Of a stretch of 64,000 bases of DNA, positions 26,992-34,867 are shown in pieces. Source of the stretch: Flavobacteriales bacterium (GTDB lineage: Bacteria > Bacteroidota > Bacteroidia > Flavobacteriales_F > PHOS-HE28); assembly GCA_016704485.1 (NCBI GenBank), contig JADJAA010000001.1:496001-560000 (forward strand), read 5' to 3'. Under the pieces are notes generated by a model. It had not been told where the DNA came from. It was given only the letters and a program-made list of their open reading frames with translations, and ran no database searches. Every line of letters begins with the position of its first letter. The stretch's first letter is position 1. A program made the translations under genes and the position numbers.

Positions 26992-27207
26992 ATGATGGAC
27001 CAAGGCAGAAAGATGATGGATCTCAGTAAGCAGATCCTAGAAAAGGTTAGCTTCGACAGACGTTTATTCCGAAAGGAATTGATCAAAGCGCGGCGCTGGG
27101 TCAATAAACACGATGATATTGTACTTAAGGCTTGGTGTCTTGCAACATTCGGCCACATGTACAAGGATGTGATCCTGGAAGTTTTCCAGACCACGATGCG
27201 CACCTGA
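26992..27207 (+). CDS. Small conserved-looking protein, function unknown
   Basis: This 71-residue protein is predicted all-helical and basic, without signal or membrane segment. The sequence reads as real protein rather than chance (LSKQILEKVSFDRRLFRKELIKA, then WCLATFGHMYKDVILEVF). Two consecutive ATG codons (26992, 26995) are preceded by an in-frame GTG at 26989; I use the first ATG. A TACCTTCA element at 26963-26970 could be its -7 box. Similar short proteins with a helical FxxELxKAxxW pattern occur in Bacteroidota, by recollection, with no known function. It stands alone, converging on queG. Confidence 0.6.
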   Translation: MMDQGRKMMDLSKQILEKVSFDRRLFRKELIKARRWVNKHDDIVLKAWCLATFGHMYKDVILEVFQTTMRT

Positions 27208-27231
27208 TCGGCTCATAAAGTTTTCGAACGC

Positions 27232-28161
27232 CTACTTCTTATTGATCAGAAAGTCCAAATTGCGCCGCAACCCGTTGAACTTCGTGCGTTTTACCGGACT
27301 ACCTTCAAAGAGTCGATCGAAAACGACCTCGGTCATGCCGTGCCATTCATCGGCACTCATGGCCATTAGTTCTGGCTTGGGTGTGAACTGAGGCTCTTTG
27401 TGGGGCGTACTGAACCGGTTCCATGGGCATACCTGTTGGCAAATATCGCAGCCGAAAACCCTGTTCTCCATTTTCCCCGCGAATTCGGTCGGGATAGCGT
27501 CCTTCAGCTCGATCGTCAGGTAGCTGATACAACGTGAACCATCCACTCCGTAGGGTGTGATCGCATCGGTTGGGCAAGCATCAATGCAGCGTGTGCATGT
27601 GCCACAATGGTCCGTTACAGGTGCATCCGGAGCCAGGTCCAGATCGACGATGATCTCACACAAGAAAAAGTACGACCCTACCCCTTGCCGGATCACGTTC
27701 GTGTGTTTGCCTACCCAACCTAATCCGGAGCGCTTTGCCCACGCTTTCTCCAGCACTGGCGCACTATCCACGAATGAGCGCATGGCCACATCGCCGAATT
27801 GTAGCTTGATGTATTCCATCAAGGGCTTCAACCGTTGTTTCACGACTTTGTGGTAATCGCGTCCGAAGGCGTAGGTGCTCAGTTTTGGGACTTCGGGGTC
27901 TTCTTGCTTCAATGGTGTATGGTAGTTGTATGCTAAGCTGATCACGCTCTTAGCTCCAGGAACGATCAAACGTGGGTCCAACCGCATGTCGAAGTGGTTG
28001 GCCATGTAATCCATGTTGCCGTGTTTTCCTTGGCGCAGCCATTGCTCTAAACGCGGGGCTTCATCCTCCAAGAACTCGGCTCGCGAAATGCCACAGGCCA
28101 AAAAGCCAAGCTCTTCCGCTTTGGCCTTGATCGATCTGGCATGTACGGTGGTGTCAGGCAT
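27232..28161 (-). CDS. queG: Epoxyqueuosine reductase
   Basis: This 309-residue cobalamin- and iron-sulfur-dependent enzyme carries out the last step of queuosine biosynthesis, reducing epoxyqueuosine to queuosine in tRNA. Both 4Fe-4S motifs are present (CGTCTRCIDACP and CDICQQVCPWN), as are the N-terminal QueG motifs (GFLACGISRAEFLEDE, KHGNMDYMANHFDMRLDP, SLAYNYH) and the catalytic-site region RSFVDSAPVLEKAWAKRSGLGWVGKHTN. The start is the ATG at 28161, with a TACCTTGG box 4 nt before it. A queuosine precursor transporter is encoded elsewhere in the window (56917), so the organism probably makes or salvages Q. No preQ1 riboswitch is seen upstream. Confidence 0.96.
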   Translation of the reverse strand: MPDTTVHARSIKAKAEELGFLACGISRAEFLEDEAPRLEQWLRQGKHGNMDYMANHFDMRLDPRLIVPGAKSVISLAYNYHTPLKQEDPEVPKLSTYAFGRDYHKVVKQRLKPLMEYIKLQFGDVAMRSFVDSAPVLEKAWAKRSGLGWVGKHTNVIRQGVGSYFFLCEIIVDLDLAPDAPVTDHCGTCTRCIDACPTDAITPYGVDGSRCISYLTIELKDAIPTEFAGKMENRVFGCDICQQVCPWNRFSTPHKEPQFTPKPELMAMSADEWHGMTEVVFDRLFEGSPVKRTKFNGLRRNLDFLINKK

Positions 28162-28250
28162 TCGGCCAAGGTATGTTCCCAGGTGATCCCGAACATTACG
28201 CCGTGCGCCGAAGATCTGATCAAAAAAATATGGACGTACTAAAGCACTTC

Positions 28251-28291
28251 AATTCAGAAATACCGTCTCGCATTGCGAGATAGCCTGAATT
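28251..28291. repeat. Nested hairpin between histidine kinase and queG
   Basis: AATTCAG (28251-28257) pairs with CTGAATT (28285-28291), enclosing the perfect palindrome-like TCTCGC-ATT-GCGAGA (28266-28280). On the minus strand it starts about 39 nt after the kinase stop and about 90 nt before queG. There is no U-tract, so it may be a 3'-end structure of the kinase operon rather than a standard terminator. Confidence 0.5.
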
Positions 28292-28329
28292 ACACGCTCT
28301 CCATGCGCATGCTCCATTGCGAATAGGCT

Positions 28330-30357
28330 TTATGCTAGCGGCAGTTCAACGATCACCGTAGTGCCTTTGCCTGGTCTGGAATCAACGGATACGGTGCCAC
28401 CCATGCTGGCGGCTCGTTCGCGTATGCTGCGCATGCCCATGCCAGAGGACGGTTTATCGGTATCGAAACCCTTTCCGTTGTCCGTAACTACGATATTCAA
28501 CGCCGTGTCGGTGCGTGTAATGGTCATGCTGATCTCTGAGGCCTTGGCATGTTTCATACAATTACCCACTAGCTCCTGCAACACTCGGAAAGCCGCGATC
28601 TCCATGGCCCGGGGCAATCCCTTTTCAAGGCCGAACATGACCAGTTCCACATCGAATTCACCTTTTACCTCGATCGCATTACGCAGATCGGTCAAGGCCC
28701 CGCGTAAACCGAATTCCGTTAGCGCACCGGAAAGCATATCGTGGCTCACTTGCCTCACTTCGCCCACGGCATGATCCAATAGGTCATGGACTTTTTGGTA
28801 TTGCTGCTGTTGTTCGCCTTGCATCAACGACAACCGGTTCTCCAGCGCACCGAACTGCAATTTGATCGCACTGAGCATGGATCCTAATCGATCATGGAGG
28901 TCCTTAGCGATCCGCTGCCTTTCCTTTTCCTGCCCCTCCATCATGGCATTCAGGGCACCGATCTCCTGCTCCTTCAATAATTCGTGGATCCGTTGGTCGT
29001 GCATCACTTTCTCTTGTTGCGCCAACCGTTTCCGGTGCATTATGTTGCGGTAGAACAAGGCCAGAATGACCACCAGCGCGGCGCAAACACCGAGCAGAAT
29101 ATCACGTTGTAGACCCTTCCTTCGTTTCACCTCGCGCTCTTTTTCCAATTCTACTTTTTGCATGGCGATGGTGCGTTCCTTGCGCTCCGTACCGTGCATC
29201 ACTTCCAACTCGCTCATGTTACGGCTGAAAAGAATGGCCCTCAAGGAATCTTGAAGCAAGCTGTATCGTGCAACGTTCAAATAAGCCTCTTTGGGGTTCT
29301 CCAATTCGAAATACCATTTGCCCAATCGCGAACGCACTTGCTTTTCCAACTCGGCCAAGCCCATGCGCTTAGCGGAGGCCCCTGCCTTTTCCAACATGAC
29401 CACTGCTTCTTTTTTCCGTCCAGAACTCCACAAGGACTTGCTCCACATCTGGTGGACCTTGGCGATGCCTGCGGAATCACCTAAGACCTGTTTCTGGAAA
29501 ATTGCGTCCCGATACAGCCGATCAGCTTCTTTCACATGGCCTATTGCAGAATGGGCCGATGCGGAAAAGGTGAGCAGGTCAGTTGCTAAGTACGCATTGG
29601 TCTTTTTCATAGTGTGATACGCCGAGTCGTAGATCGCAATGGCTTCCTGGTATCTATCGGTCATATAGGCCACCGCACCCAAGTTCGAATAGGCACTATT
29701 CGCCAACCGGGAATAACCCAGAACTGCTGCCTCGCGGGAACATTGCAGGTACGCATTCCAAGCTTCATCCATCCGGTCCTGATCATAGAAAATATTCGCC
29801 TGATCGTTCTGTGCCATCAAGCGGCCATACACATATCCGATGCTATCTGCCAGTTTTTCCGCTTGAAGCAGGTCTGCCAAGGCCATGTCATAATTCAAGG
29901 CCATGCGTTGTATCTCCCCTCGAACGATCAACAGATCAACATACTCCGGCAGGTAAACAGTGGTATCAAGCAATGCCAAGGATCTTTCTATGGCCAGAAA
30001 CGCTTTCGCATTGTTCTTCAACTTTTTGAAGACCATGGCCTGAACCAGGAAGCCCACGGATCGAAGTTGGCTTTCACCGGTCGGCAATGTGTGTTCCAAC
30101 GAATCCAGTATGATCAGTGCACGTACCATGCTATCCGCTCGATAGTGGGCCGTACCTAAACACAGTAGACCCAACCGCCTATCCGCTACTTCCTTGGAGC
30201 CATTCAGCTTCCTGGATAGCACAAAGAATTCATCCGGTCCTTCATTATTGAATGCCTTCCTGAATGCGGCGTATGATGCGCTCTGCTCAACAGCATAAAC
30301 CTGATAATGTAAACCAAAAACAATGGTGAACAGGACGAAAACATAGATCGATCGCAT
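28330..30357 (-). CDS. TPR-containing sensor histidine kinase (HisKA_3/NarL-partner type)
   Basis: This 675-residue membrane kinase has a signal sequence, about six TPR units in the periplasmic/extracytoplasmic part (residues 30-380), one membrane helix (about 418-438, ILLGVCAALVVILALFY), a coiled-coil linker, and a cytoplasmic kinase. The phosphoacceptor is H488 in RIAKDLHDRLGSMLSAIKL, the HisKA_3 signature. ATP-binding motifs follow: ELVGNCMKHAKA (N-box), DNGKGFD (G1), GMGMRSIRERA and GKGTTVIVELP. Such kinases pair with LuxR-type regulators, and one is the first gene of the same operon. The gene starts 3 nt after the zincin-like gene. The TPR sensor may read a protein or peptide signal. Confidence 0.95.
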   Translation of the reverse strand: MRSIYVFVLFTIVFGLHYQVYAVEQSASYAAFRKAFNNEGPDEFFVLSRKLNGSKEVADRRLGLLCLGTAHYRADSMVRALIILDSLEHTLPTGESQLRSVGFLVQAMVFKKLKNNAKAFLAIERSLALLDTTVYLPEYVDLLIVRGEIQRMALNYDMALADLLQAEKLADSIGYVYGRLMAQNDQANIFYDQDRMDEAWNAYLQCSREAAVLGYSRLANSAYSNLGAVAYMTDRYQEAIAIYDSAYHTMKKTNAYLATDLLTFSASAHSAIGHVKEADRLYRDAIFQKQVLGDSAGIAKVHQMWSKSLWSSGRKKEAVVMLEKAGASAKRMGLAELEKQVRSRLGKWYFELENPKEAYLNVARYSLLQDSLRAILFSRNMSELEVMHGTERKERTIAMQKVELEKEREVKRRKGLQRDILLGVCAALVVILALFYRNIMHRKRLAQQEKVMHDQRIHELLKEQEIGALNAMMEGQEKERQRIAKDLHDRLGSMLSAIKLQFGALENRLSLMQGEQQQQYQKVHDLLDHAVGEVRQVSHDMLSGALTEFGLRGALTDLRNAIEVKGEFDVELVMFGLEKGLPRAMEIAAFRVLQELVGNCMKHAKASEISMTITRTDTALNIVVTDNGKGFDTDKPSSGMGMRSIRERAASMGGTVSVDSRPGKGTTVIVELPLA

Positions 30358-30360
30358 GGT

Positions 30361-31767
30361 TCAAGGTCGATGACCAGCATCGGGTTCTACATCCTTATTG
30401 AACTTGATCAGATCCACGTTCAACTTCTTCATTCTGTTCTCCAGCCGAACAATGTGACGCTTGATATGAACTGGAATAGCGGGCGACATGGTGCAAGCTT
30501 CCGGGTGTCGCAAACAGATCTCCTCTCCCAGTTCGATCGCCGATAATCTAGCTTGAGATAGGAGCTTTCCATGAGATTCGATCCGTTCCATAAGTTCATC
30601 CATTACGAATACGGACGTCTCCTCTTCGGCAGGCGGAGGATCCTCCTCGCCGCAGTCAGGATCGCAGATCGGAGACTCCACCGCGCCCACAATTGAGAAT
30701 GATGGCGACCAACACCCTTCAGTGCGTTCGCCCAGATACCGAGATACGGTCTCTCCAAGATCCGTTACCACTTCAGGTTCCAGTATTTCGCGGATCAACC
30801 CGCTACGGCATGCCAATGCCGGATAATCCCAACAAATCTCATCACCGTTCACACAGGCCAGCTCAGCAACTTCCGAGGGATAGACCCGGTGATAATACGC
30901 ATCCATTTGCAATTGAACTGCATCGATCACCGGCCCGATAGCAGCACCCGGATACACTAACCTCAATCCCTCATCGCTTGCCCATGCGTCGGCCTGTACC
31001 TCACAAGCTGCGGCCTTTCCTACTTCCTTTTCGCCGAAGACATGGCCTAATTCGTGCAGGACCATAAAGACCATGAATTCTTCGCGTACCGCTGGATCCC
31101 GATAAAAAGTGGATGGGATATAGATAGTAGCTAAGGGTCCTGATGCTTCTGTGCCAACGAGATCCGGAATACCACCGATCTGTGGAAGACGCGACGTACA
31201 CCCTGCGCTGATCGAAACGCCAGTAATGCTGAGCGCTTTCAATGCATCATGGCTGAAGAGTTCGCTGCATACCACTTTTTCTACAGCTGCGGCAAGTTCC
31301 AAGTCCGCAGGACAAGTATCGGGGATCTCCAGGACCGCACCTGCACAGGTTTCCGATCCAAGTACTGGACCGTTCTCCGAATTTTCGTAGTCCAAGGAGT
31401 GTGCGAAAGGCATAGCATATACCGGCTTCCCATCCCGTTCCTTGGCGAAATCACGGAGCTGCCGATCCTGTTGCATTGCACGTGCCTTCCGTAATTGTTC
31501 GATCTCTGCGGGTGTTTGATCCTTCAACTCCAAGCAAGGGCAGTAACACGCTCCTTGCGTTTCTGTGTACCAGACAATACCCTCCTTCGGGATCAAACTG
31601 GCGCACAGCTTATCCGTTCGTGGTCGCAAGTTGGCTTCGTTCGAGCATTTGCGCGGTTGCGGACTCAAAGTTTGTCCGTGTACTGAACTTGCCAGCAGAC
31701 CCGCGATCAAGAGAACCCAAGGATGTGGCAACGGGTGACACGACTTGATCGCTTTCAAGTTGTGCAT
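30361..31767 (-). CDS. Secreted Cys-rich zincin-like putative metalloprotease
   Basis: This 468-residue secreted protein has a signal peptide (WVLLIAGLLASSVHGQ). It has the zinc-protease motif HELGH at about 238-242 and, 14 residues later, CEVQADAWA, in which the Glu and the ADxxA arrangement are the third ligand and follow-on residues of gluzincins such as M48 and M78. About a dozen cysteines suggest disulfides (CYCPC, CDPDC). A low-complexity acidic linker (EEDPPPAEEE) precedes a helical C-terminal domain. I recognise no named family for the whole protein. It lies between a response regulator/121-aa gene and a TPR histidine kinase with 3-nt gaps, suggesting it acts in, or is controlled by, that signalling pathway. 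Protease activity is inference from the motif. Confidence 0.7.
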   Translation of the reverse strand: MHNLKAIKSCHPLPHPWVLLIAGLLASSVHGQTLSPQPRKCSNEANLRPRTDKLCASLIPKEGIVWYTETQGACYCPCLELKDQTPAEIEQLRKARAMQQDRQLRDFAKERDGKPVYAMPFAHSLDYENSENGPVLGSETCAGAVLEIPDTCPADLELAAAVEKVVCSELFSHDALKALSITGVSISAGCTSRLPQIGGIPDLVGTEASGPLATIYIPSTFYRDPAVREEFMVFMVLHELGHVFGEKEVGKAAACEVQADAWASDEGLRLVYPGAAIGPVIDAVQLQMDAYYHRVYPSEVAELACVNGDEICWDYPALACRSGLIREILEPEVVTDLGETVSRYLGERTEGCWSPSFSIVGAVESPICDPDCGEEDPPPAEEETSVFVMDELMERIESHGKLLSQARLSAIELGEEICLRHPEACTMSPAIPVHIKRHIVRLENRMKKLNVDLIKFNKDVEPDAGHRP

Positions 31768-31770
31768 TGC

Positions 31771-32136
31771 TCAAAGTTTCACTTTGCGTGTCTTTTTAAC
31801 CACTTGGACCACCTGGATCTTGATGATCTTGTCCGAGCCCGGGCCTCCTCCGTGCGAGTCCGCTACTGTTGGCTTTTCTTCTTCAAGGACGCGACCCGCC
31901 TCATCCACTACCTGTACTGTGATCACTCGTGGCCCTTTGCCCGTGTAAATAAGCCCCAAGCGCCAAGTGTCCTGTTCTTCCTGTGTACCTCCAAGTACGT
32001 ACTTCAGCTTCCGTGTATTCATATCCCCTGTAGCGGTAAGGTCATCGGCCAATAGATAATTCTTATCACGCGTAACGATCGCGGTGTATTCCATGCCGAC
32101 TTTCTTCGGTGTAATGGTCTTTATATTCCAGGTCAT
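31771..32136 (-). CDS. 121-residue protein of unknown function in two-component operon
   Basis: This 121-residue protein has no signal peptide or membrane segment. The first 70 residues look like a beta-rich domain (WNIKTITPKKVGMEYTAIVTRDKNYLLADD is split over three strands), followed by a Gly-rich loop (DSHGGGPGSDK) and a very basic hydrophobic tail (IIKIQVVQVVKKTRKVKL). I do not recognise the family. The ATG at 32136 overlaps the response-regulator stop (ATGA), so translation is coupled; a longer upstream frame overlaps the regulator and is rejected. It probably belongs functionally to the signalling operon, perhaps as a regulator of the kinase or the zincin-like protein, but nothing in the sequence proves this. 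Confidence 0.65.
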   Translation of the reverse strand: MTWNIKTITPKKVGMEYTAIVTRDKNYLLADDLTATGDMNTRKLKYVLGGTQEEQDTWRLGLIYTGKGPRVITVQVVDEAGRVLEEEKPTVADSHGGGPGSDKIIKIQVVQVVKKTRKVKL

Positions 32137-32819
32137 TTTCGTTTTGGTTTTAGTTGATCTCCGTTTGTTGACATGCCATTGCCCCAGCCCCGTTCCATGG
32201 CGTACTTGACCATGCCTGCGGTGTTGTGGATATCGAGTTTGTGCATGATGTTCTTTCGGTGAGTTTCCACGGTCTGCTGACTGATGAACAGGTCTTCCGC
32301 GATCTCTGAACTGGAACGGCCAGCACATACGCGCAACAGGACCTCTTTCTCCCGTTTGGAAAGCGATACGTAGCTTATTTCGCCAGTGCGGTCCTTGTAC
32401 TGGTCCACTTGTTCCAGCATTTGTTCCACGTCCTTGGCCAGATACCGGTAGCCGTCGTGAACGGACTGGATCGCCACCATCAATTCATCTTTACCAACAT
32501 TCTTCAATACGTAGCCACTTGCGCCAGCGGCCAACAATTCGTTCACGAACTCCTTGTTATTGTACATGCTCAAAATGAGCACTTTGCTGTTCTTACAACA
32601 TTTCAATAAAGCACGTGTGGCTTCGATCCCGTCCATTTCCGGCATACTGATGTCCATCAACACGACATCCGGATGCAGTTCCTTGCTCTTCTCCACGGCT
32701 TCTATCCCATTCGCAGCACGCCCGACAACATTGATATGCGGATGATGTTCCAACAAGGATTCCAAGCCATCCAGAATGATGGATTGATCATCAACGAGGA
32801 GCATGGAGATAGTTTCCAT
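32133..32819 (-). CDS. LuxR/NarL-family response regulator
   Basis: This 228-residue two-component response regulator has a receiver domain at residues 1-125 with the acidic pocket (VDDQ), the phosphorylated Asp in DVVLMDISMPEMDG (about D56), and the conserved Thr/Ser and Lys regions (LILSMYN, GYVLKNVGKDEL). The LuxR-type helix-turn-helix at about residues 155-215 reads LSKREKEVLLRVCAG and SQQTVETHRKNIMHKL. The ATG at 32819 is chosen because the promoter lies at 32833-32862, excluding the upstream start. It heads the operon that ends with the TPR histidine kinase, its likely partner. Its DNA targets are unknown. Confidence 0.95.
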   Translation of the reverse strand: METISMLLVDDQSIILDGLESLLEHHPHINVVGRAANGIEAVEKSKELHPDVVLMDISMPEMDGIEATRALLKCCKNSKVLILSMYNNKEFVNELLAAGASGYVLKNVGKDELMVAIQSVHDGYRYLAKDVEQMLEQVDQYKDRTGEISYVSLSKREKEVLLRVCAGRSSSEIAEDLFISQQTVETHRKNIMHKLDIHNTAGMVKYAMERGWGNGMSTNGDQLKPKRK

Positions 32820-32832
32820 TGGTCGGGTAGAA

Positions 32833-32862
32833 CAAATGTAGACGGAAGACCTCGCTCCCAAA
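32833..32862 (-). promoter_or_regulatory. Consensus Bacteroidota promoter of the signalling operon
   Basis: On the minus strand TTTG (32862-32859) and TACATTTG (32840-32833) are separated by exactly 18 nt, an exact match to the -33/-7 consensus. Transcription should start about 6 nt downstream, giving a leader of under 10 nt before the ATG at 32819. Confidence 0.8.
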
Positions 32863-32971
32863 ATACCCGGAAGTAGGTATAGTTCTGGATCCCGACCCGT
32901 AGATGAATTGCGGGCTGATCCAGCCGATCACAAGGCGAAAGGCTCGGCAACACTAGGGAATTCGGAAATTT

Positions 32972-33997
32972 CTACTCGAACAAACTACCCGACTTCGCAA
33001 CTGGCGCTTTACCCAAATGCTTGTATGCTCGCTCCGTTGCGAGCCTGCCACGCGGCGTGCGCATTAGATAGCCCTCCATGATCAAGAATGGTTCGTATAC
33101 CTCCTCGATCGTTCCTGCTTCCTCCCCAACAGCCGTGGCCACGGTATTCAAGCCTACCGGTCCACCTGAGAATTTATCGATGATCGCGAGCAGAATGCGG
33201 TTATCCATTTCATCCAAGCCGTGCGCATCCACGTTCAAGGCCTTCAATGCGAATTGTGCGATCTTCAGATCAATGGTTCCATCGCCTTGGATCTGGGCGA
33301 AATCACGAACGCGACGCAACAATGCATTCGCAATACGCGGTGTTCCGCGACTTCTATGCGCGATCTCATCGGCGGCTGCATCCACAATTGGCACGTTCAA
33401 CAAACCGGCACTACGTTTAATGATCCCCTTCAGTGTGGTCGAATCATAATAATCCAACCGGCTATTTATTCCGAAGCGAGCACGCAATGGCGCCGTGAGC
33501 AGGCCGCTACGTGTTGTTGCTCCTACTAACGTGAACGGATTCAACGCGATCTGAACAGTACGTGCATTGGGGCCAGCATCGATGACCAGATCAATGCGAT
33601 AATCCTCCATCGCGCTGTAGAGATACTCCTCGATCACCGGTGTGAGACGGTGGATCTCATCGATGAACAGCACATCATGCGGTTCCAGGTTCGTGAGCAA
33701 CCCTGCGAGGTCCGCTGGTTTATCCAGAACGGGTCCGCTGGTCACGCGGAAGCCAACGCCCATTTCTTGCGCTATGATGTTGGCCAACGTGGTCTTACCC
33801 AATCCAGGTGGCCCATGCAATAACACGTGATCCAATGCTTCGTCGCGCTGTTTGGCGGCCTGTACAAAGATCTTCAGATTGTCCGTAACGGCTTTCTGGC
33901 CTGCGAATTCGCCGAATTGTCGAGGACGCAGGGTTTGCTCCAGCTCCTTATCAGAACTGGCGCGTTGTTCATCGCGTACGTCGAAACCGTCGGACAT
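32972..33997 (-). CDS. ruvB: Holliday junction branch migration helicase RuvB
   Basis: This 341-residue AAA+ motor of the RuvABC system has Walker A (GPPGLGKTTLA), Walker B (VLFIDEIHRL), sensor 1 (GATTRSGLLTAPLRARFG), the arginine finger region and the C-terminal winged-helix domain (EEVYEPFLIMEGYLMRTPRGR). It is of normal length. A TACCTTCG box (34009-34002) ends 4 nt before the ATG at 33997, suggesting its own promoter rather than read-through from the outer-membrane protein gene upstream. RuvA is encoded 12 kb away next to sprA. The neighbourhood with cytochrome oxidase subunit I is common in Flavobacteriia. Confidence 0.98.
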   Translation of the reverse strand: MSDGFDVRDEQRASSDKELEQTLRPRQFGEFAGQKAVTDNLKIFVQAAKQRDEALDHVLLHGPPGLGKTTLANIIAQEMGVGFRVTSGPVLDKPADLAGLLTNLEPHDVLFIDEIHRLTPVIEEYLYSAMEDYRIDLVIDAGPNARTVQIALNPFTLVGATTRSGLLTAPLRARFGINSRLDYYDSTTLKGIIKRSAGLLNVPIVDAAADEIAHRSRGTPRIANALLRRVRDFAQIQGDGTIDLKIAQFALKALNVDAHGLDEMDNRILLAIIDKFSGGPVGLNTVATAVGEEAGTIEEVYEPFLIMEGYLMRTPRGRLATERAYKHLGKAPVAKSGSLFE

Positions 33998-34050
33998 GGG
34001 GCGAAGGTAATACGGTGTTCATTTGATCGTTCGTGCTGTGTGAAATGGGA

Positions 34051-34677
34051 TCATTCAGCGCTTTGAATTGAGCGCCAGATATCTCCGAAGTAAACCTTCA
34101 ATCCGAACATATAGACAGGAGCGGTGATCTGTTCGTCCAAGCTATCATGTGTCCGGATTGCTAGTCGGAATCCGATGCCGCCTCCTATGGCAAAATACTT
34201 CAGGAATTTGTAGTGTACGGTCATTGCGGGTTCATAAATGATAAGCCCTGTTCTGAGCAATTTCCGTTTACGACCATCCGTTTCCTTGTAGATCACCGAC
34301 CCGGATCCAAAACCTAACTGCACCGGAATACGCACGTCCCAGTTGCGACGTTGATAGAATGCATAATCAACGTATCCCGCTATGTATCCTATGCGCAGCC
34401 GCGTGTCGATCAAGCCTTGTCCTGGCACTTCTCTTAGCTGCTGAACAGGTGTGAACAGGAAACTGTAACCAACGCCATATTGGAACCTATGAGCATATTC
34501 GTAGCCAATCTTGAACCCAACAATGCGCACGTTCCGGTTACTGATGAAGGAACCACGTATATCAGCCTTTACCACAATCCGCGGTTCCTCTTTCAGGAAA
34601 AGCCCGATGCTATCCAACAACTGCGCCTTGATGTTCGGAGCACTAGCAAGGACCAGAATAGCGATGATGTAGCGCAT
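34051..34677 (-). CDS. Putative small outer-membrane beta-barrel protein
   Basis: This 208-residue protein has a signal peptide (MRYIIAILVLASAPNIKA); the ATG at 34677 is chosen for that reason. The mature protein shows alternating polar/aromatic strands (FKIGYEYAHRFQYGVGYSFLF, RIPVQLGFGSGSVIYKE, YFAIGGGIGFRLAI), consistent with an eight- to ten-stranded outer-membrane barrel. I do not recognise a specific family. It sits between the cytochrome oxidase operon terminator and ruvB. A 13-bp hairpin ends 7 nt before its start codon, so its leader is either very short or structured; if it depends on read-through from the cox operon, that hairpin would limit its expression. Confidence 0.65.
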   Translation of the reverse strand: MRYIIAILVLASAPNIKAQLLDSIGLFLKEEPRIVVKADIRGSFISNRNVRIVGFKIGYEYAHRFQYGVGYSFLFTPVQQLREVPGQGLIDTRLRIGYIAGYVDYAFYQRRNWDVRIPVQLGFGSGSVIYKETDGRKRKLLRTGLIIYEPAMTVHYKFLKYFAIGGGIGFRLAIRTHDSLDEQITAPVYMFGLKVYFGDIWRSIQSAE

Positions 34678-34684
34678 AAATGCA

Positions 34685-34714
34685 AAATGTCCGCACCCAA
34701 AGGTGCGGACATTT
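34685..34714 (-). terminator. 13-bp perfect hairpin, likely cox operon terminator
   Basis: AAATGTCCGCACC (34685-34697) pairs perfectly with GGTGCGGACATTT (34702-34714) around a four-base loop. On the minus strand it is followed by TTTTGCATTT, a moderate U-tract. It is downstream of the coxA stop and immediately upstream of the outer-membrane protein start. Confidence 0.65.
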
Positions 34715-34819
34715 CTGATGCGCTGTAATGTTGAACTCACTTTCGATCAACCATCGAGTGCGTATCACGCAATTGATCGATCATTTGATCCGAGCGAACA
34801 ATGATGTGACCATCGTTCT

Positions 34820-34867
34820 GGGCGAACCATGGTTCGCCCCTGCGCGGAATATTGACCTGTGGTCAAT
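34820..34867. repeat. Two palindromes at the 3' end of the cox operon
   Basis: GGGCGAACCATGGTTCGCCC (34820-34839) is a perfect 20-bp palindrome. ATTGACC (34851-34857) and GGTCAAT (34861-34867) form a second inverted repeat that includes the coxA stop codon (34863-34865). Both could fold in the cox mRNA 3' end and slow exonucleases or stop ribosome read-through. Confidence 0.6.

Noticed and set aside
28162..28329. preQ1 riboswitch before queG
   Set aside because: No preQ1-type stem and A-rich tail could be found; the only structure is the nested hairpin, which lacks the riboswitch pattern.
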